Assembly (NCBI RefSeq): GCF_013327855.1
Contig: NZ_JABUMX010000005.1
Span: 1 to 64,000 of the forward strand
Length of the DNA: 64,000 nucleotides
Direction: 5' to 3'
Source of the DNA: Phyllobacterium pellucidum
GTDB lineage: Bacteria; Pseudomonadota; Alphaproteobacteria; Rhizobiales; Rhizobiaceae
A program made the translations under genes and the position numbers. Below the pieces are notes generated by a model. It worked only from the letters and a program-made list of their open reading frames with translations. It ran no database searches and was not told the origin of the DNA. This document shows positions 18,148 to 27,918 of the stretch, one piece after another; position 1 is the stretch's first letter; each line of letters begins with the position of its first letter.

Positions 18148-20320
18148 GTTCCTCATCATCCTGATGTGGCTCGTAACGTCGATCAGTGTTCTGCTACTGG
18201 TCACGCTCCCGGTAAATCTGCAGACGCAGTTGATCGCCGGCGCCTCGGTACTGTTCCTCATGATGGTGTTGAAGACGCTGAATGCCGGCGGTATCTGGCG
18301 GCTGATCGCCCTCGCTTTCGGTACGGCCATCGTCATGCGCTATGTCTACTGGCGTACGACGAGTACGCTGCCTCCGGTCAACCAGCTCGAAAACTTCGTT
18401 CCCGGGTTCCTGCTCTATCTCGCCGAGATTTACAGCGTGATGATGTTGGCGCTCAGCCTTTTTGTCGTCTCAATGCCACTGCCGCATCGTACGACACGGC
18501 CGGCAACCAAAGGTGAATTGCCAAGCGTTGACGTGTTTATCCCGACCTATAACGAGGACATCGAACTGCTTGCAAACACCATGGCCGCAGCCAAGGCCAT
18601 GGACTATCCGGCTGACAAGCTCACCGTCTGGATACTCGATGACGGCGGTACGCTGCAAAAGCGCAATGCCGACAAGATTGTCGAATCCCACATTGCTGAA
18701 AAGCGTTTCAAGGATCTCTCGGAGCTCTGCGAGGCTTTAGGCGTTCACTACCTGACGCGTGAAAAGAACGTCCATGCCAAGGCTGGCAACCTCAATAACG
18801 GCCTTGAACATTCCACCGGCGAATTGATCGCCGTGTTCGACGCGGATCACGCGCCAACACGCGATTTCCTACTCGAAACGGTCGGCTATTTCGATGAGGA
18901 CGAGAAACTGTTTCTCGTGCAGACGCCGCACTTCTTCCTCAACCCCGATCCGCTCGAGCGCAATCTGCGTACGTTCGAGGAAATGCCATCCGAAAACGAA
19001 ATGTTCTACGGCATCATCCAGCGCGGCCTCGATAAATGGAACGCGGCTTTCTTTTGCGGCTCGGCCGCCGTGCTCCGCCGCGAGGCACTGAACGTCACGG
19101 GCGGGTTCAGCGGCATCAGCATTACGGAAGACTGCGAGACTGCCATCGCGCTCCATTCGAAGGGCTGGAACAGCGTCTATCTCGACAAGCCACTCATTGC
19201 AGGATTGCAACCCGCCACATTCGCAAGTTTCATCGGCCAGCGCAGCCGCTGGGCGCAGGGTATGATGCAAATCCTGCGGTTCCGCTTTCCCTTATTCAAT
19301 GGCGGGCTCACGATCCCGCAACGCCTTTGCTACCTCTCTTCGACATTGTTCTGGCTGTTTCCATTCCCGCGGGCAATCTTCCTGGTCGCGCCGCTGTTCT
19401 ATCTGTTCTTCGGGCTTGAGATCTTCACGGCATCGGGCGGCGAATTTCTCGCCTACACCCTGATCTACATGGTCGTGAACCTGATGATGCAGAACTATCT
19501 TTACGGTGCATTTCGCTGGCCCTGGATTTCCGAGCTTTACGAATATGTCCAGACCGTGCATCTCCTGCCGGCAGTCGTGTCGGTTGCCCTGAACCCGCGC
19601 AAGCCGACATTCAAGGTCACCGCGAAGGACGAGCGTATCGACCGAAGCCGTCTTTCGGAATTGAGCACGCCCTTCTTTGTCATCTTCCTGGTGCTGCTTG
19701 TCGGCGTGGGGGTAACGATCTATCGAATTTACACCGAGCCATACAAAGCGGATGTCACGCTTGTCGTGGGTGCGTGGAACCTTCTCAATCTGGTTTTCGC
19801 GGGCTGTGCGCTTGGGGTTGTATCCGAGCGCGGTGACAAGCGGCCTTCGCGACGCGTGAAGGTGAGCCGCCGCTGCGAATTTCGCGTGGGCGAGCGCTGG
19901 CTGCAAGGGACGATCGACGATGTGTCGGTCAATGGTCTGCGCGTGCAGGTGCTGGGCGATGTGGCCGAGGCGGTTTCCGTCGGCATGCTGACCGACGTCC
20001 GCTTCAAGACATTCGCAACGGGAGATCTCGGCGATCTTCCATTGCAGGTCCGCAATGTCAGAAAGCAAGCTGGAGAAACGTCGGTCGGCTGCATGTTCAT
20101 GCCTGACCAGCCCTCCGATCATTCCTTGATCGCCGATCTGATCTTTGCCAATTCGGCTCAGTGGACCAAATTCCAGCTGGATCGGCGTGGTAATCCCGGC
20201 CTGTTCAAGGGTACGATCTGGTTTTTCGGGGTGGCGATATTCCAGACATACCGGGGTTTTTCCTATCTTTTCCGCCACTTGACTGGAAGAGGCAAAAGGG
20301 AATGGGAGGGCACGCTATGA
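18140..20320 (+). CDS. bcsA: cellulose synthase catalytic subunit (UDP-forming), with PilZ domain
   Basis: This is the inner-membrane glycosyltransferase that polymerises UDP-glucose into beta-1,4-glucan and threads it across the membrane. All processive GT2 motifs are visible: DVFIPTYNED (131-140), DDG (167-169), DADH (234-237), TED (329-331) and QRSRW (367-371). N-terminal helices lie before residue 112 and a second helix group at about 385-580. The C-terminal PilZ domain holds RPSRR (RxxxR) and DDVSVNG (D/NxSxxG), so synthesis should be activated by cyclic di-GMP. Length 726 is typical. It overlaps bcsB by four bases. No ATG lies upstream in frame before a stop, so 18140 is the only good start. 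Confidence 0.97.
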   Translation: MRKFLIILMWLVTSISVLLLVTLPVNLQTQLIAGASVLFLMMVLKTLNAGGIWRLIALAFGTAIVMRYVYWRTTSTLPPVNQLENFVPGFLLYLAEIYSVMMLALSLFVVSMPLPHRTTRPATKGELPSVDVFIPTYNEDIELLANTMAAAKAMDYPADKLTVWILDDGGTLQKRNADKIVESHIAEKRFKDLSELCEALGVHYLTREKNVHAKAGNLNNGLEHSTGELIAVFDADHAPTRDFLLETVGYFDEDEKLFLVQTPHFFLNPDPLERNLRTFEEMPSENEMFYGIIQRGLDKWNAAFFCGSAAVLRREALNVTGGFSGISITEDCETAIALHSKGWNSVYLDKPLIAGLQPATFASFIGQRSRWAQGMMQILRFRFPLFNGGLTIPQRLCYLSSTLFWLFPFPRAIFLVAPLFYLFFGLEIFTASGGEFLAYTLIYMVVNLMMQNYLYGAFRWPWISELYEYVQTVHLLPAVVSVALNPRKPTFKVTAKDERIDRSRLSELSTPFFVIFLVLLVGVGVTIYRIYTEPYKADVTLVVGAWNLLNLVFAGCALGVVSERGDKRPSRRVKVSRRCEFRVGERWLQGTIDDVSVNGLRVQVLGDVAEAVSVGMLTDVRFKTFATGDLGDLPLQVRNVRKQAGETSVGCMFMPDQPSDHSLIADLIFANSAQWTKFQLDRRGNPGLFKGTIWFFGVAIFQTYRGFSYLFRHLTGRGKREWEGTL

Positions 20321-22680
20321 AGCGTCTGCTTGGCGCCTGCCTGTTTCTCGGCCTTTCCACGCTGAGTTCTTATGCGCAGGTCGCGCCTTTCGACATGTCG
20401 CCCGAGCGCCCCGCCGAACCCGCACCGGCCGAGAAGCCGGCCGCGCCGTTCTCGCCACTGCCCGGCCAGCAGGCACCGGCCGCACCCGCCCCCGCTCCCA
20501 AATTGGCGCCGGCGCCGATCAGGGCCGACGGACAATGGCGGCGCTATATCGTGCCTCAGGACAGTCTTTCGTTCAGCGGTGAGAATGGTGACAAGACGTG
20601 GGCCGTTTTCATTACTGCAGATCAGGCAGCAGCTCCTGCCACTCTGACGCTGGCCTATCAGAGCAGCCTCGTCGTGGCGCCGGAGTGGTCCACCATGACC
20701 GTTTCGATCAACAACGCCCGCATCATCAGCGAGCCGGTACAGTCGCCGGAGGGCCGGAAGACTTTGACGGCGAAGATACCGGCCGGCGTCCTGAAAGAGG
20801 GGCTCAATACATTCCGGATAAACACCAGCCTTCGCCACCGCACCGACTGCACGGTGCAATCGACCTACGAATTGTGGACTGAAGTCGATCCGTCAAAGAC
20901 TTATCTTTCTTTCACCGGAGACAATCCGCGCAGGCTTAAGAAGCTGGACGACATACGTGCAATCGGTGTCGACGGGACCGGACGGACGGCGTTCAACATT
21001 GTCGTTCCCGCCATTGACCGCACCCAAGCGACGGCTCCCATGCTTCACACAGCCCAGGGTTTGGCGATCCTTGCCAATATGCCGAACCAGACGGTGACGG
21101 TCTCGTCCACCCTGCCGGCAGAGCAGTCGCCCGGCTCGCTGACGGTCCTTCTTGGTACCGATGAGGAACTGCAATCCCTCGCGCCGTGGGCAGGAGACAG
21201 TCGAACGGCGCCCGGCGTGGCATTTGTGGACGACCCTGCAACCGGCAGTTCGATCCTCCGCTTTCGCGGCGCCGATTGGCAATCTGTCACCAATGCGGTT
21301 GCCGGCTTTGTCGACCCGCTGAAGCGCGATCTCAGCGTGCCGCGGACGTTCATTTCTACCCAGACATGGCGGTCACCCGACGTGCCGCTTTTCATTTCTT
21401 CATCGCGGGTAAAGCTCAGCGAACTTGGGGTGGATACGAAGAATTTCACCGGACGCCGGCTGCGAACTGAATTTGCAATTGGCGTTCCTTCGGATTTCTA
21501 CGCGAACGAGTATGGAAAGGCGACCATTCTCCTCGACGCCGCCTACTCGGAAGACGTTTTGCCGGGCAGTCAGATCAATATTTACGTTAACGACAATATT
21601 GCCGCCACGCTACCGATAACCACTTCAGGCGGCGAAATCCTGCGGCATTTTCCGATCAGCTTCACCATGCGGCACTTCCGGCCCGGCGTGAACCTGATCA
21701 CCATCGAGGCCGCGCTTACCACCAAGACGGATTCCATCTGCGCGCCTGGATCCAACGCATCCTCGACGACTCGGTTCGCGCTTTTCGATTCGTCTGAATT
21801 TGTCATTCCAAGTTTTGCCAGGATCGGTACCCTCCCCAACCTTGCTGGCTTGAGCGGCACGAGCTTCCCCTATAATCGTTCGGGCAAACCGTTGCCTGTC
21901 GTGATGAACAATGCCGGGGAAAAAAGCCTGTCGGCGGCCGCAACGCTGCTTGCCCGCATGGCCGTGGCTGCCGGGCGGCCGATGGAGGTCGATCCGAGGG
22001 CAACCGCGAATTCCGCCATGAATTCAAATGCCCTGTTTATCGGCGCCATTCCGCAAATCGAATCGAGTGTCCTGACGCAGACCGGGATTTCCGAAAACAC
22101 TCGGACGATCTGGAGCGCCGTTAAAGGGAATGTCGAACCGGCACCAGAGGAAAATACCCAGAGCGACTTCAACGAGTGGCGGGAGCGGCTTTCCGGTAGA
22201 GGTTGGCGCGGCCAGATTTCCTCTTTTGACGACTGGCTGAACCGTACGTTCAACATTTCCCTGGCGAGCCTCATGACCTCCGATGAGAGCGATGCGCCCT
22301 ATACGCCGGAACCTGCCGCTACGCTCCTCGTTGCCCAACGGCCAAATCCGAACGGCGACGGGGTGTGGACAGTGGCAACGTCGGCAACAGACGACAATCT
22401 CATTGAGGGCGTCCGCGCCCTGACGCGGCAGGATCACTGGCCCGAACTCCAGGGCCATATTTCCATCTACAAAGCCGGCACCGACGAAATGCAGATGGTC
22501 CCGGTGGGTAACTACACCTTTGTTCAGTCACAGCCGCTGTCATTTTCGAACATGAGACTGGTCATCGCCAATTGGCTTTCCGGCAATATATTGTGGTTTT
22601 CGTTAATCCTTGTTGTCCTTGCCAGCTTGCTTGGCATCGCGACCTCGCGGATGCTGGCAAATCTCGGGAGGCGCATATGA
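20317..22680 (+). CDS. bcsB: cellulose synthase regulatory/periplasmic subunit BcsB
   Basis: BcsB is the periplasmic partner of BcsA and guides the nascent glucan. The 787-residue protein has a signal peptide (MKRLLGACLFLGLSTLSSYA), a proline/alanine-rich linker to about residue 65, and the carbohydrate-binding and flavodoxin-like domains. A single C-terminal membrane anchor (about 755-780, WFSLILVVLASLLGIA) docks with BcsA. The start at 20317 overlaps the bcsA stop as ATGA, and an upstream in-frame ATG at 20302 would spoil the signal peptide. It is coupled to bcsZ downstream in the same way. Confidence 0.95.
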   Translation: MKRLLGACLFLGLSTLSSYAQVAPFDMSPERPAEPAPAEKPAAPFSPLPGQQAPAAPAPAPKLAPAPIRADGQWRRYIVPQDSLSFSGENGDKTWAVFITADQAAAPATLTLAYQSSLVVAPEWSTMTVSINNARIISEPVQSPEGRKTLTAKIPAGVLKEGLNTFRINTSLRHRTDCTVQSTYELWTEVDPSKTYLSFTGDNPRRLKKLDDIRAIGVDGTGRTAFNIVVPAIDRTQATAPMLHTAQGLAILANMPNQTVTVSSTLPAEQSPGSLTVLLGTDEELQSLAPWAGDSRTAPGVAFVDDPATGSSILRFRGADWQSVTNAVAGFVDPLKRDLSVPRTFISTQTWRSPDVPLFISSSRVKLSELGVDTKNFTGRRLRTEFAIGVPSDFYANEYGKATILLDAAYSEDVLPGSQINIYVNDNIAATLPITTSGGEILRHFPISFTMRHFRPGVNLITIEAALTTKTDSICAPGSNASSTTRFALFDSSEFVIPSFARIGTLPNLAGLSGTSFPYNRSGKPLPVVMNNAGEKSLSAAATLLARMAVAAGRPMEVDPRATANSAMNSNALFIGAIPQIESSVLTQTGISENTRTIWSAVKGNVEPAPEENTQSDFNEWRERLSGRGWRGQISSFDDWLNRTFNISLASLMTSDESDAPYTPEPAATLLVAQRPNPNGDGVWTVATSATDDNLIEGVRALTRQDHWPELQGHISIYKAGTDEMQMVPVGNYTFVQSQPLSFSNMRLVIANWLSGNILWFSLILVVLASLLGIATSRMLANLGRRI

Positions 22681-23726
22681 GAGCCTATGCCTGCCTTCTA
22701 TGTCTTTTGCTCGCCTGGGCCGGCAGCGGAGTTGCGATGGCGCAAAACTTGTCGGGAACCGTGAAACCAGCGGATTGGGCCGCCTACAAATCACGCTTCA
22801 TTGATGCAGGTGGACGGGTGATTGATGATGCGAACGGCAATATCAGCCATAGTGAAGGCCAGGGTTACGGGTTGCTGCTCGCATATCTTGCCAATAGCAA
22901 GGCGGATTTCGATCTGATCTGGTCATTTACAAAAACCGAGCTTTTGTTGCGCGACGACGGTCTTGCCATGTGGAAATGGGATCCCTCGGCAAAACCGCAC
23001 ATTACCGACAGCAACAATGCCTCCGATGGCGATATTTTGATCGCCTATGCGCTGTTGCTGGCGGGAGGCGAGTGGGAACGCAACGATTTCATCGGCGCCG
23101 CAAAAACGATTATCGGCGGGATCGGCAAATCGAACGTTGTCAAATGGCAGGACCGCCTGCTCCTGCTGCCGGGTGCCAAGGGATTTTCCGAATCCGACCG
23201 CACTGACGGTCCGATCATCAACCTGTCCTATTGGGTCTTCGAGGCCTTTCCGAAATTTGCCTCGATCGACAAGACGACTGATTGGATGCAATTGAGCATG
23301 ACCGGCGTTGGGTTACTCAACAAAGCCAGTGCCGGCCCGCGGTCGCTACCGACGGACTGGATGTCTGCTAAAACCCAGTTAAAGCCTGCTAAGGGATTTC
23401 CCGCCGAATTTGGGTACAATGCCTTGCGCATTCCTCTCTACCTCATGCGTGCCCGCATCTACGACCGGGAATTGCTTACGAGGTTGCGCAAGGGCATGAC
23501 CTCGGAAAGCGGCCAGGTGGTCATTACCGACAGCGATAGCGGAAATGTGAAGGAAACACTCTCCGATGCGGGATATGCGATCATTCCGGCACTCGTCGCT
23601 TGCGTGCTGGACAAGGTAAAATTGCCCGAGGCCGTACGCTCGTTCGAACCATCTCTATACTACCCGTCAACGCTGCATTTATTATCGCTTTCGTTCGCCC
23701 ATAGTCAGCATCCGGAGTGTTTATGA
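22677..23726 (+). CDS. bcsZ: endo-beta-1,4-glucanase, glycoside hydrolase family 8
   Basis: BcsZ (CelC in rhizobia) is a periplasmic or secreted cellulase that trims or edits the nascent glucan. The 349-residue protein starts with a signal peptide (MRAYACLLCLLLAWAGSG...AMAQ). GH8 features are visible: SEGQGYGLLLA with the catalytic glutamate near residue 56, and NNASDGDILIAYALLLAG with the conserved aspartate of the GH8 signature. The start at 22677 overlaps the bcsB stop by ATGA. The gene is coupled to the TPR gene downstream by a further ATGA overlap. Confidence 0.95.
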   Translation: MRAYACLLCLLLAWAGSGVAMAQNLSGTVKPADWAAYKSRFIDAGGRVIDDANGNISHSEGQGYGLLLAYLANSKADFDLIWSFTKTELLLRDDGLAMWKWDPSAKPHITDSNNASDGDILIAYALLLAGGEWERNDFIGAAKTIIGGIGKSNVVKWQDRLLLLPGAKGFSESDRTDGPIINLSYWVFEAFPKFASIDKTTDWMQLSMTGVGLLNKASAGPRSLPTDWMSAKTQLKPAKGFPAEFGYNALRIPLYLMRARIYDRELLTRLRKGMTSESGQVVITDSDSGNVKETLSDAGYAIIPALVACVLDKVKLPEAVRSFEPSLYYPSTLHLLSLSFAHSQHPECL

Positions 23727-26044
23727 AGAAGCCGGTACTCATCATCGCACCCCTGATAGTCGCTTGCGCCGCAGCCTTTGCGCTTCAGCAAAGCTATCTG
23801 CCGGAGTCGGCGACGGCTGGAGAGACGATCCGGTCGGCGCTGTTGGGAGGCGCAAAAGGCAGTTCCGCCCAAGCGGATTCAGCCGGTGAATATGTCGTCG
23901 CGCAGTCCGGCCGAACGCCTGCCCGCCGCACGCAGCCTGCACTGGAGCAGCCACCTGCTCCCGCGACGACGCCGAAAGTCGATGAAACCGCGCTGCGTTA
24001 TTTTGCCCGCCAGGGCGATCAGCGCCGGTTGGCGGCGGAGATCGCGCGGTTGCGGGCGCTCTACCCCGATTGGACGCCCCCCGCCGATCCCCTCGCCGTG
24101 CCCGTTCAGACCGATGCATCGCTCGATGCCATGTGGAAGCTCTATGCCGACGGGAAACTCGCCGAATTGCGCAAGGCCGTGCAGGATAGGCAGAGTACAG
24201 AACAAGGCTGGACACCGCCCGCCGATCTGATGGACCGATTGGACCTTGCCGAAGCGCGCGAGCAACTGATCAATGCCTCCGACCTGAAACAGTACGATAC
24301 GGTGATCCGCGTCGGCGCGGCCCATAACAGTCTGATGACCTGCAGCGAGATCGACGTGCTGTGGCGGACGGCCGAAGCTTTCGCCAAAACCGATCGCGAG
24401 GCCCGGGCGAAAGCTGCCTACGCATACATCCTCGACACCTGTACCGATCCGGCTGAACGGCTTGCGACGGTGCAGAAGGCGCTGCCGCTGCTGACGCGGC
24501 CCGATCTCGACACGTTGTTGGCAAAGGCCAAAATCCTGCCCGACGGGAAGAGCGAATTCGATTCGATACGCGACGACCTCGCGCGCAAAGCCGTCGCCGA
24601 CGCAGGGTCTGACCCGAAACTTGTCGTACCCCAGCCCGATATCGAGCGGGTGGAGAAACTTGCGACCGCTACAACGGGGCCTTCCGATCCGCTTATCCTC
24701 GGTTGGTATTATCTGCGCCGCAATAATTTCGAGGCGGCAGAAAAATGGTTCAAGCTTTCATATGATCGCGAAAGCGCGCCGTCATCCGCGCAAGGCCTCG
24801 CACTTGCGATGATCGCGCGCTCGCGCCCGGCAGAAGCCGAAGCAGTCATGTACGAATGGCGCGACAGCTCGGACGACACGAAGGCGGTCTACATGGCTGC
24901 CGTGGCAAATCTTCTGGCGCAGGACCCGCCGGTGGAGATTGCGCCCGCGATCCTGCAGCGCATGGTGCCGGAGGTCCTGGAAGCAAAGGATGCCAATGCC
25001 GCGCAGCAGCTCGGTTGGTACGCTTATCTGCTCAATCAGTTCGAGACCGCTTCAGGCTGGTTCTCGATGGCCCTGCAGTGGAAGCCGGACGACGAACCAT
25101 CCTCCTACGGTCTCGTACTGACGCGCCAACAGCTCGGTGATGCGGCAGGCGTGGCCGCGATCCAGCGGCGCTGGGCTGGTCGCTCGGAGCGCATCGCGCG
25201 GCTCGGTGAACAGCGCAAGACGCGGCAACCCGGGCTAGCGCCCTCGCCCGAGCGGTTCGGCGACACGCTGGAGCAAACGCAACTGCGGCCGACCCTGACC
25301 ACGCCGCTTGCGCTGCAGGATATGCCAGCCTCGACTTCCCCTCCCACCCCACCGGCGCCGCCTCGGACCCTGGCGGACGAGGTCGCCGAGACCATTTCCC
25401 GCCAGCGAGCCGACGCATACGAGCAGCCTGCACTCCAAACCGAGCAGGCGCCCCGACCGAGATCGCCGGAAGCGCGTCCGCGTCAGGCGCCGCGCGGGGC
25501 CACCAACAATGCCGGCGCGCGTTCGGTCCGCGGTTGCACGACAACAATCGACCCGCAGGCACTTTCACCCGAGAACGCGTTGTCGCGCGGCTGGTGCCTG
25601 ATGGATATCAATCGCCCACTCGAGGCAGCCGCAGCATTCGAACGCGGCCTCCTGAGCCGGTCGGAGGCACAGCGGAGCGACGCCGCCTACGGCCAAAGCC
25701 TTGCCTATCTGCGTGCCGGTCTCAGCGACAAGGCCGCGGTGGCCGCCTCAAAGGCTCGCCAGCAGCAATCCCGTCAGATCGAACTCGACATCGCGCTGCT
25801 TTCGTCGCGCGCAACGGAGGCCTTCAACGCCGGCCGTCCGAACGAGGCCATCCTCGCACTCGACCAGCGGGCGCGGATCGCTCCCGAACGCACCGATCTC
25901 ATGATCCTGCGCGGCTATTCCTACATGAAGTTGAACCGGCTCGCCGATGCCTTACGCATTTTTGAGGCCGTTGCGGCGACGGGCAACAAGGAAGGCTTGC
26001 GGGGAATCGCCACGATAAGGGCGATAAGGAACAAAGAGTACTGA
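23723..26044 (+). CDS. bcsK: TPR-repeat protein of the cellulose operon (BcsK-like)
   Basis: This large helical-repeat protein of 773 residues has an N-terminal membrane signal (MKKPVLIIAPLIVACAAAFA). Irregular tetratricopeptide repeats follow at about residues 80-500 and again at 620-770, separated by a proline-rich linker at about 530-615. GGAG five bases upstream and the ATGA overlap with bcsZ set the start. Alphaproteobacterial type III bcs operons carry a TPR gene (bcsK) in this place. No C-terminal beta-barrel like that of enterobacterial BcsC is visible, so it cannot itself be the outer-membrane exit pore; a scaffold or export-guiding role is inferred. Confidence 0.75.
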   Translation: MKKPVLIIAPLIVACAAAFALQQSYLPESATAGETIRSALLGGAKGSSAQADSAGEYVVAQSGRTPARRTQPALEQPPAPATTPKVDETALRYFARQGDQRRLAAEIARLRALYPDWTPPADPLAVPVQTDASLDAMWKLYADGKLAELRKAVQDRQSTEQGWTPPADLMDRLDLAEAREQLINASDLKQYDTVIRVGAAHNSLMTCSEIDVLWRTAEAFAKTDREARAKAAYAYILDTCTDPAERLATVQKALPLLTRPDLDTLLAKAKILPDGKSEFDSIRDDLARKAVADAGSDPKLVVPQPDIERVEKLATATTGPSDPLILGWYYLRRNNFEAAEKWFKLSYDRESAPSSAQGLALAMIARSRPAEAEAVMYEWRDSSDDTKAVYMAAVANLLAQDPPVEIAPAILQRMVPEVLEAKDANAAQQLGWYAYLLNQFETASGWFSMALQWKPDDEPSSYGLVLTRQQLGDAAGVAAIQRRWAGRSERIARLGEQRKTRQPGLAPSPERFGDTLEQTQLRPTLTTPLALQDMPASTSPPTPPAPPRTLADEVAETISRQRADAYEQPALQTEQAPRPRSPEARPRQAPRGATNNAGARSVRGCTTTIDPQALSPENALSRGWCLMDINRPLEAAAAFERGLLSRSEAQRSDAAYGQSLAYLRAGLSDKAAVAASKARQQQSRQIELDIALLSSRATEAFNAGRPNEAILALDQRARIAPERTDLMILRGYSYMKLNRLADALRIFEAVAATGNKEGLRGIATIRAIRNKEY

Positions 26045-26084
26045 GTCAGAGATAATCAGGCATGTTGCCGCGAATGCCAACGGT

Positions 26085-27338
26085 TCACGAACGTCCCAGG
26101 ATGTGTTCGACAAGGCGAGTTGCTTCGTCGGCGACCGCCAATATGATGCCAGACTTGCGTGTCGAGCCGAAATCCAGTCCCGCGAAATAGAGGCCCGGCA
26201 GGACCCCGACGCCATCCTTGTGAATCGGCTGTCCGGCAGCGTCGAGCGCACCTGCAAGTTTCACATAGCTGAAATCGCCCTTGAAGCCGGTGCACCACAC
26301 CACGCTCGTGATACCGGACCCGGCGAGATCGAGCGAATTGATGGCGGGATCCGGCCGATGCCACTGGACCGTCTCCGCTGGGTCAGGAACCGGAACCGGT
26401 GCATCGATACCGGCTCGCGCGATATATTCATCGATAAAGCGTTTGGCACTATCCGAGGCTTCGTCTCCAAAGCGAACATTTGCTTCGACATCGTCGGCGA
26501 AAGCGAGGCAGCCATCCACAACGCCGGTCAACCGCCCGAGAAGCGCAATCCCCTGGGCGGCGAGCGCCTGCAGGCTTATCGTGTGCTCCGACCCGAGTAC
26601 ACCACGCGCCGGGATGCGTCCGGCCGACCGAATGATCTCCTCTCGCCGCAGGTCGAGAAACCCGCTTTCATCCAGCCAGATCATGACATCGCGCCCGCGG
26701 TAACGCCGTGGGAGCCGCCCGACGCGGCTCGTCGCAAGGAACACCGTCCGACCCGCTTGCGCCAGTTCCTCAGCGATCTGGGCCCCTGATTGGCCGCTTC
26801 CAACCACCAGAACCGCTCCACGCGGCAGATCGGCAGCACTTCGATAGCCCGAAGCGTCGACCTGATAAATATCAGGCGGCATCGCATCCGACGAGACCGG
26901 ACGCACCGCACGATTGAGGCTACCGCTTGCGATGATCACGTTGCGCGCCCGATGTGTGCCGCTTGAGGTGGTCAGCCGATAGTTGCCATTCTCGTGCGTA
27001 AGTTCGCTCACTGCTGTATCGGGCTCGATCGGCAGGCCGTTTCTCCCGGCGAAGTCCTCGAGCAGGGCGACGAACTGGTCGCGCGTCAGGGCGCCGTACG
27101 GATCCGTACCCTCGTAGCGATCGCCGGGCATGACGGTTTGCACGTTGGGTGTATTCATATGAAAAGCATCCCACCGCTGCGTGCGCCACGTCTCTCCTAT
27201 GCGACCGCGCTCCAGCACGCTATGGCGCAGGCCCCGTCGTGCCAGCCAATAGCTTACACCGAGGCCCGCCCAGCCGGCCCCGATGACAACAGCGTAGAGA
27301 ACATCGCCACTACGATCCATTTGCTGCGGTGATTTCAT
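26085..27338 (-). CDS. flavin-containing monooxygenase-like NAD(P)/FAD-binding oxidoreductase
   Basis: This is a two-dinucleotide-fold flavoprotein of about 417 residues. The FAD site is AVVIGAGWAGLGVSYWLARR near the N-terminus, and the NADPH site is LVVGSGQSGAQIAEELAQAG near residue 170. A WCTGFKGD segment and the late FAGLDFGSTRKSGI complete the flavin fold. This pattern fits class B monooxygenases or YUCCA/CzcO-like oxidoreductases. The start is uncertain: the ATG at 27338 follows GGGGGA, while frames from 27365 and 27347 remain possible. It converges with the cellulose operon, leaving only 40 bases between stops. The substrate is unknown. Confidence 0.85.
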   Translation of the reverse strand: MKSPQQMDRSGDVLYAVVIGAGWAGLGVSYWLARRGLRHSVLERGRIGETWRTQRWDAFHMNTPNVQTVMPGDRYEGTDPYGALTRDQFVALLEDFAGRNGLPIEPDTAVSELTHENGNYRLTTSSGTHRARNVIIASGSLNRAVRPVSSDAMPPDIYQVDASGYRSAADLPRGAVLVVGSGQSGAQIAEELAQAGRTVFLATSRVGRLPRRYRGRDVMIWLDESGFLDLRREEIIRSAGRIPARGVLGSEHTISLQALAAQGIALLGRLTGVVDGCLAFADDVEANVRFGDEASDSAKRFIDEYIARAGIDAPVPVPDPAETVQWHRPDPAINSLDLAGSGITSVVWCTGFKGDFSYVKLAGALDAAGQPIHKDGVGVLPGLYFAGLDFGSTRKSGIILAVADEATRLVEHILGRS

Positions 27339-27454
27339 GATCGGCATCCCCCGAGCCATCCCCACTCGTTATTAAGCCTTGTTGACGGCAACTAGTCCAG
27401 CCGCTGCTCTCTTCGCGATGAGCTATCCGCTTGGTCTGCAAGGAGACGCTGGCG

Positions 27455-27480
27455 GGAACCAAAAGCAATGGTCGTAAGTT
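27455..27480 (+). promoter_or_regulatory. candidate EcfG-type promoter (GGAAC-N17-AGTT)
   Basis: GGAAC at 27455-27459 and AGTT at 27477-27480 are 17 bases apart, one mismatch from the EcfG consensus GGAAC-N16/17-CGTT. The site is 20 bases upstream of the 68-residue gene. Confidence 0.45.
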
Positions 27481-27500
27481 GCGGCTCAAAGGAGATACCG

Positions 27501-27707
27501 ATGTCAAACACTTCCAAAAACAGAAACTCCCAGAAGACCCCAAAGGCGGACGCCAAGGGACAATTTGCCCGCACGGGCCACGGCTCGGACAATGACGGTG
27601 TCGTAAGCGCGAACCCCCGCGTGCTGTCGGGAAAGTCGGATGGTGACGCGACATTCAAGACAGATGCAAAAGCGAATGAACGTGACAGGCGGGCACCGGC
27701 TAAATAG
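27501..27707 (+). CDS. small hydrophilic protein (68 aa), probably disordered
   Basis: The ATG at 27501 follows AAGGAG with seven bases of spacing. The product is rich in Lys, Asn, Ser, Asp and Gly (beginning MSNTSKNRNSQKTPKADAKG), with no membrane helix and almost no large hydrophobic residues, so it is probably unstructured. It sits in a short run of stress-type genes, each with an EcfG-like promoter, and may be a stress-induced hydrophilin-like protein. That role is inferred from context and composition. Confidence 0.6.
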   Translation: MSNTSKNRNSQKTPKADAKGQFARTGHGSDNDGVVSANPRVLSGKSDGDATFKTDAKANERDRRAPAK

Positions 27708-27842
27708 TCGGCGGTGCTTGCAGGCCGAACGCGATCACAGGCTGCAACGATCTCGGCATGAAGCCACCATGCGATGCTATTTTCGTTCAACCGAAGACCG
27801 TCTCAACTGCGCTTCCCGTCCGGCTTCTGCCATGTCCGGTGC

Positions 27843-27867
27843 GGAACGTTCCAGGAATCGTGCCGTT
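27843..27867 (+). promoter_or_regulatory. EcfG-type promoter upstream of the DUF6766 gene
   Basis: GGAAC (27843-27847), a 16-base spacer and CGTT (27864-27867) match the alphaproteobacterial general-stress sigma factor EcfG consensus exactly, 51 bases upstream of the next start codon. Confidence 0.72.
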
Positions 27868-27918
27868 AGGGTCTGAGACAATACACGTCGACGTTTAAGA
27901 TCGGTCGGAGAGGGTTGA

